Part shown: positions 8,721 through 16,783 of the stretch, in pieces
How positions within the stretch are numbered: position 1 is the stretch's first letter
Layout: every line of letters starts with the position of its first letter
NCBI RefSeq assembly: GCF_008369165.1
Contig: NZ_VOBA01000001.1
Span: 496,001 to 560,000, forward strand
DNA from: Dietzia sp. ANT_WB102
GTDB lineage: Bacteria; Actinomycetota; Actinomycetes; Mycobacteriales; Mycobacteriaceae
Direction of reading: 5' to 3'
Length of the DNA: 64,000 nucleotides
The notes under the pieces: model-generated
The model's database searches: none
What the model saw: the letters and a program-made list of their open reading frames with translations, nothing else
What the model was told of the DNA's origin: nothing
Made by a program: the position numbers and the translations under genes

Positions 8721-9149
8721 TCAGTGCGAGTCGCAGGCGTGGCGCTGGTAAAGCTCGTAGGCGTCACGCAGACCGAGACCCGGGTGGGCGACCCGTAGGC
8801 GCCGCACCGCATCGATGTCCCCCGACGACCCCCGCACCGCGGTGGCGACCTGTTCGCTGCGGATGGTCTCGGCGATCCGCCGCGAGCGCTCTTCGTTCCG
8901 GCCACCGAGCCACCAGCGGTGCGCTGCCGCACCAAGCAGCATGACGGCCAGCGCGCTCCACACCAGCACGTCGAGGACTGCGGCTCGCCCGGAGAGCAGC
9001 TGCACGGCCACAATCACCAGCGCCCCCAGACCGCCGAGCACTGTCGCGGCCACGTAGGCGACCGTCGCGCGACCCCGCGACCGCGTCACGGCCTCGATCG
9101 CCCCGCGAGCCACCTCCGACGTGCTGTCCGACGAGCGGGGAGCCGTCAC
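8721..9149 (-). CDS. Membrane protein with C-terminal L7/L12-like helix motif
   Basis: A 142-residue protein with two transmembrane helices (about 28-52 and 58-76), a basic loop and a C-terminal segment DIDAVRRLRVAHPGLGLRDAYELY. That tail resembles the ribosomal L7/L12 C-terminal domain motif (xxIKxLRxxxPGLGLKEAKxLV), seen in many actinobacterial membrane proteins of unknown role. The GTG start overlaps the stop of the thiamine-binding-protein gene by 4 bp, so both are likely cotranscribed. No function is known. Confidence 0.75.
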   Translation of the reverse strand: MTAPRSSDSTSEVARGAIEAVTRSRGRATVAYVAATVLGGLGALVIVAVQLLSGRAAVLDVLVWSALAVMLLGAAAHRWWLGGRNEERSRRIAETIRSEQVATAVRGSSGDIDAVRRLRVAHPGLGLRDAYELYQRHACDSH

Positions 9150-9535
9150 GAGAGGGTCTCCTCGTCGTCGTCGGCCACTACCCCGGCGGCGGAGCTCGCC
9201 TCGCCCTCGTCCGTGTCACCACCGTTGAGGTCGCCCCCCGCGAGGTGCCGCTCCACCCGCTCGACCTTCCCTCTAAGCTCACCCGATCGGCCGGGTCGCA
9301 GGTCCGCCTTGAGTACCAGACTCACTCGCGGCGACACGGCCAGCACGGCGTCGGTGGCGGCCCTGATGACGGGCATGACTTCGTCCCACTCACCCTCGAT
9401 CGTGGTGAACATCGAGGTGGTCTCGTGCGGCAGGCCCGAGTCGCGGACCACGCGAACCGCTTCGGCAACGGCGCGGCTCATGGAAGCCGAGTCGTCCGCG
9501 GTGGACGTGGGGGCGACGGAGAACGCGAATAGCAT
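9146..9535 (-). CDS. MTH1187/YkoF-type thiamine-binding protein
   Basis: A 129-residue cytosolic protein. Its first 100 residues, from MLFAFSVAPTS through a SMSRAVAEAVRVVRDSG helix to GEWDEVMPVI, match the MTH1187 fold, small ferredoxin-like proteins that bind thiamine or its hydroxymethylpyrimidine part. The last 30 residues are Gly/Asp/Glu-rich and probably disordered. I chose ATG 9535 over the longer frame. It lacks a Shine-Dalgarno, and TACGGT lies 6 nt upstream, fitting a leaderless transcript. It is the first gene of a two-gene unit with the membrane protein at 8721. Confidence 0.8.
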   Translation of the reverse strand: MLFAFSVAPTSTADDSASMSRAVAEAVRVVRDSGLPHETTSMFTTIEGEWDEVMPVIRAATDAVLAVSPRVSLVLKADLRPGRSGELRGKVERVERHLAGGDLNGGDTDEGEASSAAGVVADDDEETLS

Positions 9536-9660
9536 GGCACAACCGTAATCCCGTCGCCCCCTGTCGCGCAGATCGGCGACACCTCTCGTCACAGTCGGCA
9601 GAGCGTCGCGGGGACATGTGGAGACGCCGGGGCATCCTCACGCGCAACATAATCGATCCA

Positions 9661-10560
9661 TCACCTATCGGCGGTGCGTCGCGCGTCCGCATTTCCACTC
9701 CCTCGGGCGCGGGAGACGCGGACGTACCGGGCGATCATCCGATCCATCACTCCCGGCGCGAGCCGCTGCAGTCGCCACGTCGCCCGGGCGCGGGCAGGTT
9801 CAATGACCAGAGCCCGATTGCGTGCGATGCCGTCGAGCACGCTCGCCGCCAACACGTCCGGGTCCAGTGGCCGGCGCACACCCTGGCCGTCGAGATAGAA
9901 ATACCGGCCGTCGAAGCCGTCGAGCTCCCCCTTGTCGAGGATCGCGGTGTCGACCGCCGCCGGGCACACCACGGTCACGCCCACACCGTGGCCCGCGGCC
10001 TCGGCGCGCAGGGACAGCCCGAGCCCGACGACCGCATGCTTGGTCATCACGTAACTGGTGATCAGTCCCGCCGGGCACAGTCCGCCCATCGACGCGGTGA
10101 GCACGATCGCGCCTGCGCCGCGGTCGATCATGTGCGGGTACGCGGCGTGCACGCAGTGGACCACCCCACGGATGTTGACGTCGATAATCGCGTCCCACTG
10201 CTCCAGGGTGAGCCTCTCCGTGTCGCCGCCCCAGGTGATGCCAGCGTTGGCGAACATCAGGTCCAGCTTGCCGCGAGTGGCGACCACCTCCTCGACGAGG
10301 GCCGACACGGCGGCGGCGTCGGTGACGTCGAGGTGCACCGGTTCCGCACTCCCGGCCCCCGCCGACCCGGCGCCGGGGCCGGACCTCGTCGTCGTCACCT
10401 CCTCGACGACGCGACGCGCGGCGGCGAGATCGATGTCGGCCACCACCACGTGCGCGCCCGCCGCGACGAGGGCGCGGCTGAGGGCCGCACCGATCCCGGA
10501 TCCGCCGCCGGTGACGATCGCCGACGCCCCCGCGAGCCGCGGGCCCCGCAGAGTGGTCAC
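9661..10560 (-). CDS. Short-chain dehydrogenase/reductase
   Basis: A 299-residue NAD(P)-dependent oxidoreductase. It shows the SDR nucleotide motif TGGGSGIG near residue 16, an acid residue after the second strand (VVADIDLAA, NAD preference likely), FANAGI, the catalytic Ser in TASMGG and YVMTKHA (Tyr-x-x-x-Lys). A C-terminal extension of about 50 basic residues is common in actinobacterial SDRs annotated as acting on lipophilic alcohols. The GTG start at 10560 overlaps the previous SDR stop by 4 bp, so it is the second gene of a unit facing the flavin monooxygenase operon. Confidence 0.9.
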   Translation of the reverse strand: MTTLRGPRLAGASAIVTGGGSGIGAALSRALVAAGAHVVVADIDLAAARRVVEEVTTTRSGPGAGSAGAGSAEPVHLDVTDAAAVSALVEEVVATRGKLDLMFANAGITWGGDTERLTLEQWDAIIDVNIRGVVHCVHAAYPHMIDRGAGAIVLTASMGGLCPAGLITSYVMTKHAVVGLGLSLRAEAAGHGVGVTVVCPAAVDTAILDKGELDGFDGRYFYLDGQGVRRPLDPDVLAASVLDGIARNRALVIEPARARATWRLQRLAPGVMDRMIARYVRVSRARGSGNADARRTADR

Positions 10561-11393
10561 GAGAACGCCCTGGTCGCCAGCCCGAGCACGTCCGGGTAGC
10601 GGCGCAGCTGGGCGCCGCCGTCGATCGCGAGGTCCTCGCCGGTCATCCAGTCCGCCGCGGCGAGGTGGAGCACCGCGCGGGCGACGTCCTCGGCGGTCCC
10701 CCGGTGGGCGATCGCGGAGTTCTCGGCGTACTCCTCGGCGAGGCCCGGGATCTGCAGGACGAGTTCGGTGAGCGGCGTGACGAGGAACCCCGGCGACACG
10801 GTGTTGACCCGGACCCCGCGCTCGCCCAGCTCGAGTGCCGCGACCTGGGCGAGCATCACCAGGCCCGCCTTGGCGGCACAGTAGGCCGCCATCCCTCGGC
10901 CGGGCTGCCGAGCGTTGAGGGAGGCGATCGCGACCATGGACCCGCCGTCGCGGACCACTCGGCCGCCGTGCTTGAACACCAGGAACGCGCCGGTCAGGCA
11001 CACGTCGACCACCCGGCGGAACTCGGCGGCGTCGTGGTCGGTGACCAGACCCAGCGTGCTGATACCGGCCGTGGTCACCACCAGGTCCGGGGCGGCCCCG
11101 GCGAACAGCGCCTCCACGGCCGCCTCGTCGGTCACGTCCACGGCCCGGGCCGTATGGGCCGATCCGACGCCGCGGGGGGACCCGAGCTCGGTTACCCGGG
11201 CGGCGGCGAGGTCCGCGTCGAGGTCGCCGATCGTGACCTGCCAGCCGTCGGCGGCGAGGGCCCGGGCGGTGGCCCAGCCGATGCCCGAGGCGCCTCCCAC
11301 GACGACCGCGGACCGGCCCGGGCCGCCCACACCGGCACCGCCCGAATCGCTCTCACCGCCGACAGACGACGAGTGGTGGCGGTCAGTGTCCAT
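10557..11393 (-). CDS. Short-chain dehydrogenase/reductase
   Basis: A 278-residue SDR with VVGGASGIG near residue 30, GDLDAD (acidic, NAD-type), TTAGIS in place of the usual NNAG, and YCAAKAG (YxxxK). The first 25 residues are a Ser/Gly-rich tail of no known role. ATG 11393 is preceded by GGGAGG at 5 nt. It is the promoter-proximal gene of the two-SDR unit. Its promoter region is shared with the divergent monooxygenase gene and holds the palindromic operator at 11456, so both directions are probably controlled together. Confidence 0.9.
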   Translation of the reverse strand: MDTDRHHSSSVGGESDSGGAGVGGPGRSAVVVGGASGIGWATARALAADGWQVTIGDLDADLAAARVTELGSPRGVGSAHTARAVDVTDEAAVEALFAGAAPDLVVTTAGISTLGLVTDHDAAEFRRVVDVCLTGAFLVFKHGGRVVRDGGSMVAIASLNARQPGRGMAAYCAAKAGLVMLAQVAALELGERGVRVNTVSPGFLVTPLTELVLQIPGLAEEYAENSAIAHRGTAEDVARAVLHLAAADWMTGEDLAIDGGAQLRRYPDVLGLATRAFS

Positions 11394-11455
11394 GGGGGCC
11401 TCCCGTGTAGATCGTGGCGAGCTTCGGTCGCGTTGCTCACCCCGACAAGTGACTC

Positions 11456-11486
11456 TGTTGACGACCGTCAACAAGAGCCCTAGTGT
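11456..11486 (+). promoter_or_regulatory. Monooxygenase promoter with overlapping palindromic operator
   Basis: The palindrome TGTTGACGACCGTCAACA (11456-11473) has 8-bp arms and a 2-bp centre. It contains TTGACG (11458-11463) as a near-consensus -35 box, followed at exactly 17 bp by TAGTGT (11481-11486), a good -10 box. A repressor on the palindrome would block RNA polymerase. The natural candidate is the TetR protein encoded by the second gene of the operon. A similar core, TTGACG-CC-CGTCAA, occurs at 24693. Confidence 0.75.
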
Positions 11487-11551
11487 GATGCGAGCCATAG
11501 CTCTCTTGTCGGCGAGTGTGCCTCGCCGGGGGATCCGCCGAAGGGGTTCGC

Positions 11552-12934
11552 ATGAAATCGACCTGCCAAATCGCCGTGATCGGCGCAGGCATCAGCGGCC
11601 TGACGACGCTGAAGATGCTCCGCGACTACGGGATTGACGCGGTGTGCTTCGAGGCGTCGGACCGGATCGGCGGGAACTGGGCGTTCGACAACCCCAACGG
11701 GAGCTCGAGCGCGTATCGCTCCCTGCACATCGACACCTCCAAGCACCAGTTGAGCTTCCGGGACTTCCCCATGCCGGAGGAGTTCCCGGACTTCCCCCAC
11801 CACAGCCAGATCAAGCAGTACCTGGACGACTACGCCGAGGCCTTTGACCTGCTGCCGGCCATCGAGTTCGAGACGCGGGTGCTGCACGCCGAGCGACTCC
11901 CGGACGGCGGGTGGAAACTGACCACGACCCGCACCGGGTCAACTGGGCGGGCCGGCGAGCAGGAGACCCGCTACTTCGACGGGCTCGTGGTGGGCAACGG
12001 GCACCACTGGGACCCGCGCTTCGCCGACTTCCCCGGCGAGTTCACCGGGGAGATGATCCACTCGCACGCCTACATCGACCCGTGGGATCCGCTGCATCTC
12101 ATGGACAAGAAGATCCTCGTCGTGGGCCTGGGCAACAGCGCCGCGGACATCGCCGTCGAACTGTCGTCCAAGGCCATGCGCAACGAGGTGACGTTGTCCA
12201 CCCGGTCCGGTGCGTGGATCGTTCCCAAGTACATCGCGGGCAAGCCCGCCGACCAGTACTTCACGACCTTCCCGTACATCCCGTACTCCTGGCAGCGCAA
12301 GGTCATGCAGGTGATGCAGCCGATGTCGGCGGGGCGGCCGGAGTCCTACGGCCTGCCCACCCCCAACCACAAGTTCTTCGAGGCCCACCCCACGCAGTCG
12401 GTCGAGCTGCCTTTGCGACTCGGATCTGGGGACGTGATCGCCAAGGGCGATATCGCGCGACTGGACGGCCGCACCGTCCACTTCGAGGACGGCACGAGCG
12501 ACGAGTTCGACGTGATCATCCAGGCCACCGGCTACAACACCACCTTCCCGTTCTTCGACCCGGACTTCCTCAGTGCCGACGACAACAACCACGTACCGCT
12601 CTACAAGCGGATGTTCACCCCAGGCATCGAGGACCTCGTCTTTGTCGGCTTCGCCCAGTCCACGCCGACGTTGTTCCCGTTCGTCGAGGCCCAAGCCCGC
12701 CTGGTGGCGGCGTGGGCGGCCGGGCTCTACCGCACCCCGCCGGTGGCAGAGATGGAGCGGACGATCGTGGAGGACGAGAAGAAGTACATCGGCCACATGC
12801 TGGACACGCCTCGCCACCAGCAGCAGGTGGACTACTTCCTCTACGAGCGTGACCTGCGGACCAGCGAGATCCCCCTCGGCCTCGAGCGCGCCCGCGAACG
12901 CGGCGCCGCCCTGCGGGCCCGGGTGACGACGTGA
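11552..12934 (+). CDS. Flavin-containing monooxygenase (class B)
   Basis: A 460-residue FAD/NADPH monooxygenase. It has the FAD motif VIGAGISGL at residues 8-16, the FMO identity sequence FTGEMIHSHAY (F-x-G-x3-H-x3-Y) near 160-170, and a second dinucleotide motif VVGLGNSAAD near 190. The Tyr ending the identity sequence is typical of FMOs rather than of Baeyer-Villiger enzymes, which carry Trp-Pro/Asp. Some proteins of this kind nonetheless oxidise ketones. AAGGGG precedes ATG 11552 at 5 nt. It heads an operon with a TetR regulator and an alpha/beta-hydrolase and faces two SDR genes, so it probably oxidises an organic substrate supplied by an SDR. Confidence 0.9.
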   Translation: MKSTCQIAVIGAGISGLTTLKMLRDYGIDAVCFEASDRIGGNWAFDNPNGSSSAYRSLHIDTSKHQLSFRDFPMPEEFPDFPHHSQIKQYLDDYAEAFDLLPAIEFETRVLHAERLPDGGWKLTTTRTGSTGRAGEQETRYFDGLVVGNGHHWDPRFADFPGEFTGEMIHSHAYIDPWDPLHLMDKKILVVGLGNSAADIAVELSSKAMRNEVTLSTRSGAWIVPKYIAGKPADQYFTTFPYIPYSWQRKVMQVMQPMSAGRPESYGLPTPNHKFFEAHPTQSVELPLRLGSGDVIAKGDIARLDGRTVHFEDGTSDEFDVIIQATGYNTTFPFFDPDFLSADDNNHVPLYKRMFTPGIEDLVFVGFAQSTPTLFPFVEAQARLVAAWAAGLYRTPPVAEMERTIVEDEKKYIGHMLDTPRHQQQVDYFLYERDLRTSEIPLGLERARERGAALRARVTT

Positions 12935-13584
12935 CGCCAGCCGCACCGTCGGCGAACACCTCCCCGCGCGGGGATCGCCGCCGCGAGGCCCTACTCGCAG
13001 CGCTCGACGAGCGATTGCGCACCACCGCACTGGACGACATCTCGGTCGCCGACCTGACCGTGTCCGCGGGGATCACCAGGTCCGCGTTCTACTTCTACTT
13101 CGACTCCAAGGCCGCCGCGGTGGGCGTCCTGCTGGCCGTGGTGCAGGACGAGGCCCGGGCGGCGGTCGAGACGATCGTGGGCGGCGAGGGGGATTTTCGC
13201 ACGCGCGTCTCCGGGGCACTCGAGAAGCTCACCGACCGCGTGTTGGATAACGCCCACATCTACCGGGCCCTGCTCACCGCCCGGAGCAAGCACGCGCAGA
13301 CGCGCGCCCTGTGGGACGAGGGCCGCCGGGTAATGGCCACCCCGGTCGCCGAGTTCCTGCGCGCGGAACGCGCGTCCGGTCGAGCACCGGACGGTGTGGA
13401 CGCGGACGCGCTCGCCGTGGGGCTCATCCACATCAACGAGACCGTGCTCGAGCGACTGGTCTTCGACACCGACGGCCCCCGCGAGCCACTGCTGACCGTC
13501 GCCACGGACATGTGGGTCCGCACGCTGTACGGCCGTCTCGACCCCGCGGTGGACGCCGCATCAACCCCAGGGAGAACCGCATGA
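12931..13584 (+). CDS. TetR family regulator, EthR-like
   Basis: A 217-residue repressor. The N-terminal helix-turn-helix runs through DDISVADLTVSAGITRSAFYFYFDSKAAAVG (residues about 35-65). The SAFYFYFDSK block and the C-terminal MWVRTLYGRL resemble EthR of mycobacteria, which controls the monooxygenase gene ethA. Here the regulator is downstream of, and coupled to, the monooxygenase (GTGA overlap). It probably autoregulates the operon through the palindrome at 11456. The ligand is unknown. Confidence 0.88.
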   Translation: MTPAAPSANTSPRGDRRREALLAALDERLRTTALDDISVADLTVSAGITRSAFYFYFDSKAAAVGVLLAVVQDEARAAVETIVGGEGDFRTRVSGALEKLTDRVLDNAHIYRALLTARSKHAQTRALWDEGRRVMATPVAEFLRAERASGRAPDGVDADALAVGLIHINETVLERLVFDTDGPREPLLTVATDMWVRTLYGRLDPAVDAASTPGRTA

Positions 13585-14510
13585 CCAGCCCCGTCGACAT
13601 CGCCTTCCGCTCCGGATCCGGGGCCGACGCCGCCGAGTGCCGCGGGTGGTTCCTGCCCGCCGCCGGCGCGGGCGCCACCGGCGACGATGGTGACGGGCGA
13701 CGCCCGTGCGTGGTGCTGGCGCACGGACTGGGCGGGACCGCCGACTCCGGGCTCATGCCGTTCGCCGAGGCGTTCGCAGCCTCCGGATACCACGCGCTCG
13801 TCTTCGACTACCGCGGCTTCGGCCGGTCCGACGGCGGACCCCGGCAGGTCGTCTCCCCCGCGCGCCAGCAGGACGACTACCGTGCGGCGATCGCCGCGGC
13901 GGCCGCCCGGCCCGACGTCGACCCGGAGCGCATCGTGCTGTGGGGCTGCTCGCTCGCGGGTGGCCACGTCATGGAGGTTGCGCGGGGCCGGGACGACGTC
14001 GCCGCCGTCATCGCGATGATCCCCCTGGTCGACGGACGGGCCGCCGCCCTGGCTGCGGCCCGCCAGCACACGCCCGCCTCGCTCCTGCGGGCGACGGGTT
14101 CCGCGGTTGCCGCCAAGGCGGTGACGGCGGCGGGTCGCCCCGAGCCGCTGCTCCCCCTGGTCGGCCCGCCCGGGTCGGCCGCCCTGCTGTCTCTGGACGG
14201 GTACGAGGAGGCCTACACCTCCGTCGCCGGGCCGACCTGGCGAAACGAGGTGGGCGCCTCCATCGGCACCGAGCTGGGCTCGTTCCGCCCCGGCCGGCAC
14301 GCGGAAGACCTCGCCGCCGTCCCCGTTCTGGTCCAGATCGCCGACCTCGACCGCAGCGCCCCGCCGCACGCCTCCGCCACGGCCGCCTTTGCCGCGCGCG
14401 CCGAGGTCCGCCACTACCCGGGCGATCACTTCGACCTCTTCGCCGGTCGCCCGTGCCACGACCGGGCGGTCGAGCACGCGCTGCACTTCCTGCGGCGACA
14501 CGTGGGCTGA
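13581..14510 (+). CDS. Alpha/beta-hydrolase (acyl hydrolase/esterase-like)
   Basis: A 309-residue hydrolase. It shows VLAHGLGGTADSG as oxyanion loop, FDYRGFGRSDG, and a nucleophile elbow WGCSLAGG in which the last Gly of GxSxG is Ala. A putative Asp lies in QIADLDRSAPP and the catalytic His in YPGDHFDLF. Its start ATG 13581 overlaps the tetR stop (ATGA) and has GGGAG upstream. In an operon with a monooxygenase it could hydrolyse the ester formed from a ketone, but that is inference; substrate and reaction are not shown by the sequence. Confidence 0.85.
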   Translation: MTSPVDIAFRSGSGADAAECRGWFLPAAGAGATGDDGDGRRPCVVLAHGLGGTADSGLMPFAEAFAASGYHALVFDYRGFGRSDGGPRQVVSPARQQDDYRAAIAAAAARPDVDPERIVLWGCSLAGGHVMEVARGRDDVAAVIAMIPLVDGRAAALAAARQHTPASLLRATGSAVAAKAVTAAGRPEPLLPLVGPPGSAALLSLDGYEEAYTSVAGPTWRNEVGASIGTELGSFRPGRHAEDLAAVPVLVQIADLDRSAPPHASATAAFAARAEVRHYPGDHFDLFAGRPCHDRAVEHALHFLRRHVG

Positions 14511-14555
14511 ACCGGGTCGCGCATGTCGTATGAGCCAGGCCACATGGCAATATTG

Positions 14556-14584
14556 TTGACACGTCATAGACGTTGACCTATATT
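14556..14584 (+). promoter_or_regulatory. Strong sigma-70-type promoter of the YceI gene
   Basis: TTGACA (14556-14561) and TATATT (14579-14584) are separated by 17 bp, close to ideal for the housekeeping sigma factor, and far stronger than most promoters in this GC-rich window. A second GTTGAC lies between the boxes and TTGTTG/CAACAA half-sites flank them (14553-14558 and just downstream of -10), suggesting a repressor site. The 5' leader would be about 57 nt with AAGGAG before the ATG. Confidence 0.75.
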
Positions 14585-14647
14585 TGGTGACACAACAAGT
14601 AGTTGGCCGGCTTCACCCGCCGGCGAACCCCATTTGAAGGAGTCACC

Positions 14648-15199
14648 ATGACCACCAACCTCAACGACCTCACCGGCACCTGGACCCTGGACCACACCCA
14701 CACCCGGCTGGGCTTCGTCACCCGCCACGCGATGGTCACCAAGGTGCGCGGCTCGTTTAACGACTTCACGGGCACCGTCACCGTGCCAGCCGAGGGCATT
14801 GAAGGCGCGACCGCGGAAGTCACGATCAACGCCTCGTCGATCGACACCCGCAACGCCGACCGCGACGGCCACCTGAAGTCCAACGACTTCTTCGCCATGG
14901 AAGACCACCCGCAGATCACGTTCACGTCCACCAAGATCGCCCCCAACGGTTCGGGCGGCGTGGACGTGACCGGCGACCTCACCATCAAGGGCACCACCAA
15001 GTCTGTGACGATCCCCTTCGACTTCGAGGGCACCGCCACCGACCCGTTCGGCAACCAGCGCGCCGGCTTCGAGGGCACCACCACCATCAACCGCAGCGAC
15101 TTCGGCCTCACCTGGAACGCTGCGCTCGAGACCGGCGGCGTACTGGTCTCGGAGAAGGTCACCCTCGAGATCGAGGTCTCGGCCGTCAAGAGCGCCTGA
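14648..15199 (+). CDS. YceI family lipid-binding protein
   Basis: A 183-residue protein covering the whole YceI domain: LTGTWTLDHTHTRLGFVTRH at the start, VRGSFNDFTG, IDTRNADRDGHLKSNDFF, GDLTIKGTTKSVTIPFDF and FGLTWNA. The family forms a lipocalin-like barrel that binds polyisoprenoid or amphiphilic ligands. No signal peptide is present, so this one is cytosolic, as is usual in actinobacteria. ATG 14648 has AAGGAG 6 nt upstream. The strong promoter and a perfect terminator make it a monocistronic, probably highly expressed gene. Confidence 0.93.
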   Translation: MTTNLNDLTGTWTLDHTHTRLGFVTRHAMVTKVRGSFNDFTGTVTVPAEGIEGATAEVTINASSIDTRNADRDGHLKSNDFFAMEDHPQITFTSTKIAPNGSGGVDVTGDLTIKGTTKSVTIPFDFEGTATDPFGNQRAGFEGTTTINRSDFGLTWNAALETGGVLVSEKVTLEIEVSAVKSA

Positions 15200-15238
15200 C
15201 GCACGGCCTGCCGATCCCGGCACCGCCTCCTTGGACGA

Positions 15239-15274
15239 CACCGCCCCCCACCTGGAACCAGGTGGGGGGCGGTG
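15239..15274 (+). terminator. Hairpin terminator after the YceI gene
   Basis: A 17-bp perfect stem: CACCGCCCCCCACCTGG at 15239-15255 pairs with 15258-15274. The apex GGAACC will open to form the loop. It is followed by TTCAACG without a long T-tract. It lies between convergent genes and can serve both. Confidence 0.85.
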
Positions 15275-15314
15275 TTCAACGTTCGGAGGCCGGCACAACA
15301 GGGGCGTGTCGGAC

Positions 15315-15914
15315 CTACGAGACGACGACGGCGAGGACCGCGGTGTGCGAACCATCCGCGTCCTGCCAAGTCCCGCTGAGCGTGCCTGGTGATCCGATGA
15401 GCGGGCGGTCTGCCTCGGCGTCGTTTTCCTCGGACACCACGCGGATGATCTGCAGGGCCGCATCGGGGCTCTGGGCGAGCGCATCGCCGCCACCGCGGAT
15501 GTTGACCGGCGACGGGGTGACCGTGCCGTCCTCGACCTGCACGTGGTCGGCGGCGCCGTCGCGGTGGCTGATCACCCGACGGACCTCGGAGATGTACACC
15601 GGGTCGGCGGAGGCGTCGTAGACCCAGCGCCGACCGAGTACGGAATGTTCCATCTCCCCGATCAGGAAGTCGCCCACCTCGTCGAGCTCGGCACCCCGGT
15701 AGGTCACCGGCACGTGGAAGGTTCGCGATCCATCGGTGAGCAGGAACGACTCCATCCCCACATCGCCTTCGGGGTCGACGAACCGGTAGGCGGTCACCTG
15801 CTCGAGGACCTCGGGGTCACCGTCGAACCAGTCCTGGTGGCGCACCCACGCCCGGAGGAGTTCCAGCTTGCCCGGGTCGAGGACGGCGTCATAGATCTCG
15901 GCGGTTCCACTCAT
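15315..15914 (-). CDS. Maltokinase N-terminal cap-like domain protein
   Basis: A 199-residue soluble protein of unknown role. The pattern WFDGDPEVLEQVTAYRFVDP, ESFLLTDGSRTFHVPVTYRG, DFLIGEMEHSVLGRRWVYD resembles the N-terminal cap domain of actinobacterial maltokinases and the CG0192-type stand-alone proteins. The kinase domain itself is absent. The ATG has GGGGGAG 9 nt upstream. It stands alone, convergent with the YceI gene and with no partner that would explain it. Confidence 0.65.
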   Translation of the reverse strand: MSGTAEIYDAVLDPGKLELLRAWVRHQDWFDGDPEVLEQVTAYRFVDPEGDVGMESFLLTDGSRTFHVPVTYRGAELDEVGDFLIGEMEHSVLGRRWVYDASADPVYISEVRRVISHRDGAADHVQVEDGTVTPSPVNIRGGGDALAQSPDAALQIIRVVSEENDAEADRPLIGSPGTLSGTWQDADGSHTAVLAVVVS

Positions 15915-16141
15915 GCGCTAAGACTCCCCCAAGTTTCCCGGTCCGGCAAACAGTTACCGGGCCGGGGGCTGTATGAAGAAGAATTCGTCAAGCGACCGTT
16001 CTTGCTGCGTGAGGCCATCGAACGCGCCGCACCGATGGGGGCCTGTGACGACACTCACAGCACGTGGCCGGGCTGCCCGTTACGGTTGGGCGCCGTACCG
16101 CCGGGTAATCCCCGGGCTGCCAATAGAAAGGTGGGAAATAC

Positions 16142-16630
16142 ATGAAGAAGACCCTCGCCGTGATCGGCTCCGCGGCCGCCCTGTCCTTTGCCGGCGCTGG
16201 CCTCGCCGTTGCCGATGACGCTCCCACGACGACCGGCCCGGATCAGACTGAGACCACCCAGAACGAGAACGCCGAGAACGAGGGCACCGAGGACGGGAAT
16301 ACCGACGGGGTCGAGACCCCCGCCGAGGTCTCGGAGATCGCCGCCCAGCTCTGCGGCACCATCGAGGCGTACGACTTCCTCGGCTCCGCCGAGGGCGTGG
16401 TGCCGGGCCTGAGCGACGAGGAGTGCGAGGCCAACGCCGACGCCGCGGTCGCCGCCGCCCTCTCCGGGGATATCGGTGGGGCCATCGAGATCCTGCGTGG
16501 CATCGACGCGGGCATCCCGGACGACGACGAGGCCACCGACGGCTCGGCCGCCGTCCTGGGCTCACTGACCGGCGGGGGCGCCGATGGTGGCGAGTCCGAA
16601 GACGTCGAGCCGGCCGCGCTCGGTTCCTGA
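16142..16630 (+). CDS. Secreted acidic protein of unknown function
   Basis: A 162-residue protein with a clear signal peptide (MKKTLAVIGSAAALSFAGAGLAVA, cleavage probably after AVA near residue 24), then a Thr/Glu/Asn/Asp-rich acidic linker to about residue 55 and a helical region with two cysteines (QLCGTIEAYDF and SDEECEANAD). These could form one disulfide bond. The C-terminus is Gly/Asp/Ser-rich. The mature protein is strongly acidic. I do not recognise a family, though small secreted proteins of this composition are common in Dietzia and Corynebacterium. Confidence 0.75.
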   Translation: MKKTLAVIGSAAALSFAGAGLAVADDAPTTTGPDQTETTQNENAENEGTEDGNTDGVETPAEVSEIAAQLCGTIEAYDFLGSAEGVVPGLSDEECEANADAAVAAALSGDIGGAIEILRGIDAGIPDDDEATDGSAAVLGSLTGGGADGGESEDVEPAALGS

Positions 16631-16643
16631 CAGCCCCCTTCGC

Positions 16644-16685
16644 GCGGGCGGCTGAGTGCGGGCGGCTGAGTGCGGGCGGCTGAGT
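16644..16685. repeat. 14-bp tandem repeat, three perfect copies
   Basis: GCGGGCGGCTGAGT is repeated three times without mismatch at 16644-16657, 16658-16671 and 16672-16685. It lies between the stop of the secreted protein gene and the terminator. Its copy number may vary between strains. Confidence 0.9.
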
Positions 16686-16709
16686 GCAGCCGCTCATCGC
16701 GCGGTTCCC

Positions 16710-16752
16710 CGGCTCGGCCCCGGTTCCCCTCGAGGGAGTCGGGGCCGAGCCG
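16710..16752. terminator. Bidirectional hairpin terminator
   Basis: CGGCTCGGCCCCG (16710-16722) pairs perfectly with 16740-16752 around a 17-nt loop that itself holds CCCTCGAGGG. It lies between the convergent secreted-protein and hydrolase genes. Confidence 0.8.
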
Positions 16753-16783
16753 TACGCGAGGAAAGGCCTACCGCAGGGGCGGG

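Noticed and set aside
9661-11001. Reading the first SDR as a 446-residue protein
   Set aside because: The N-terminal 147 residues would overlap the second SDR in another frame and are Arg/Pro-rich. The GTG at 10560 with the 4-bp overlap is a normal SDR start.
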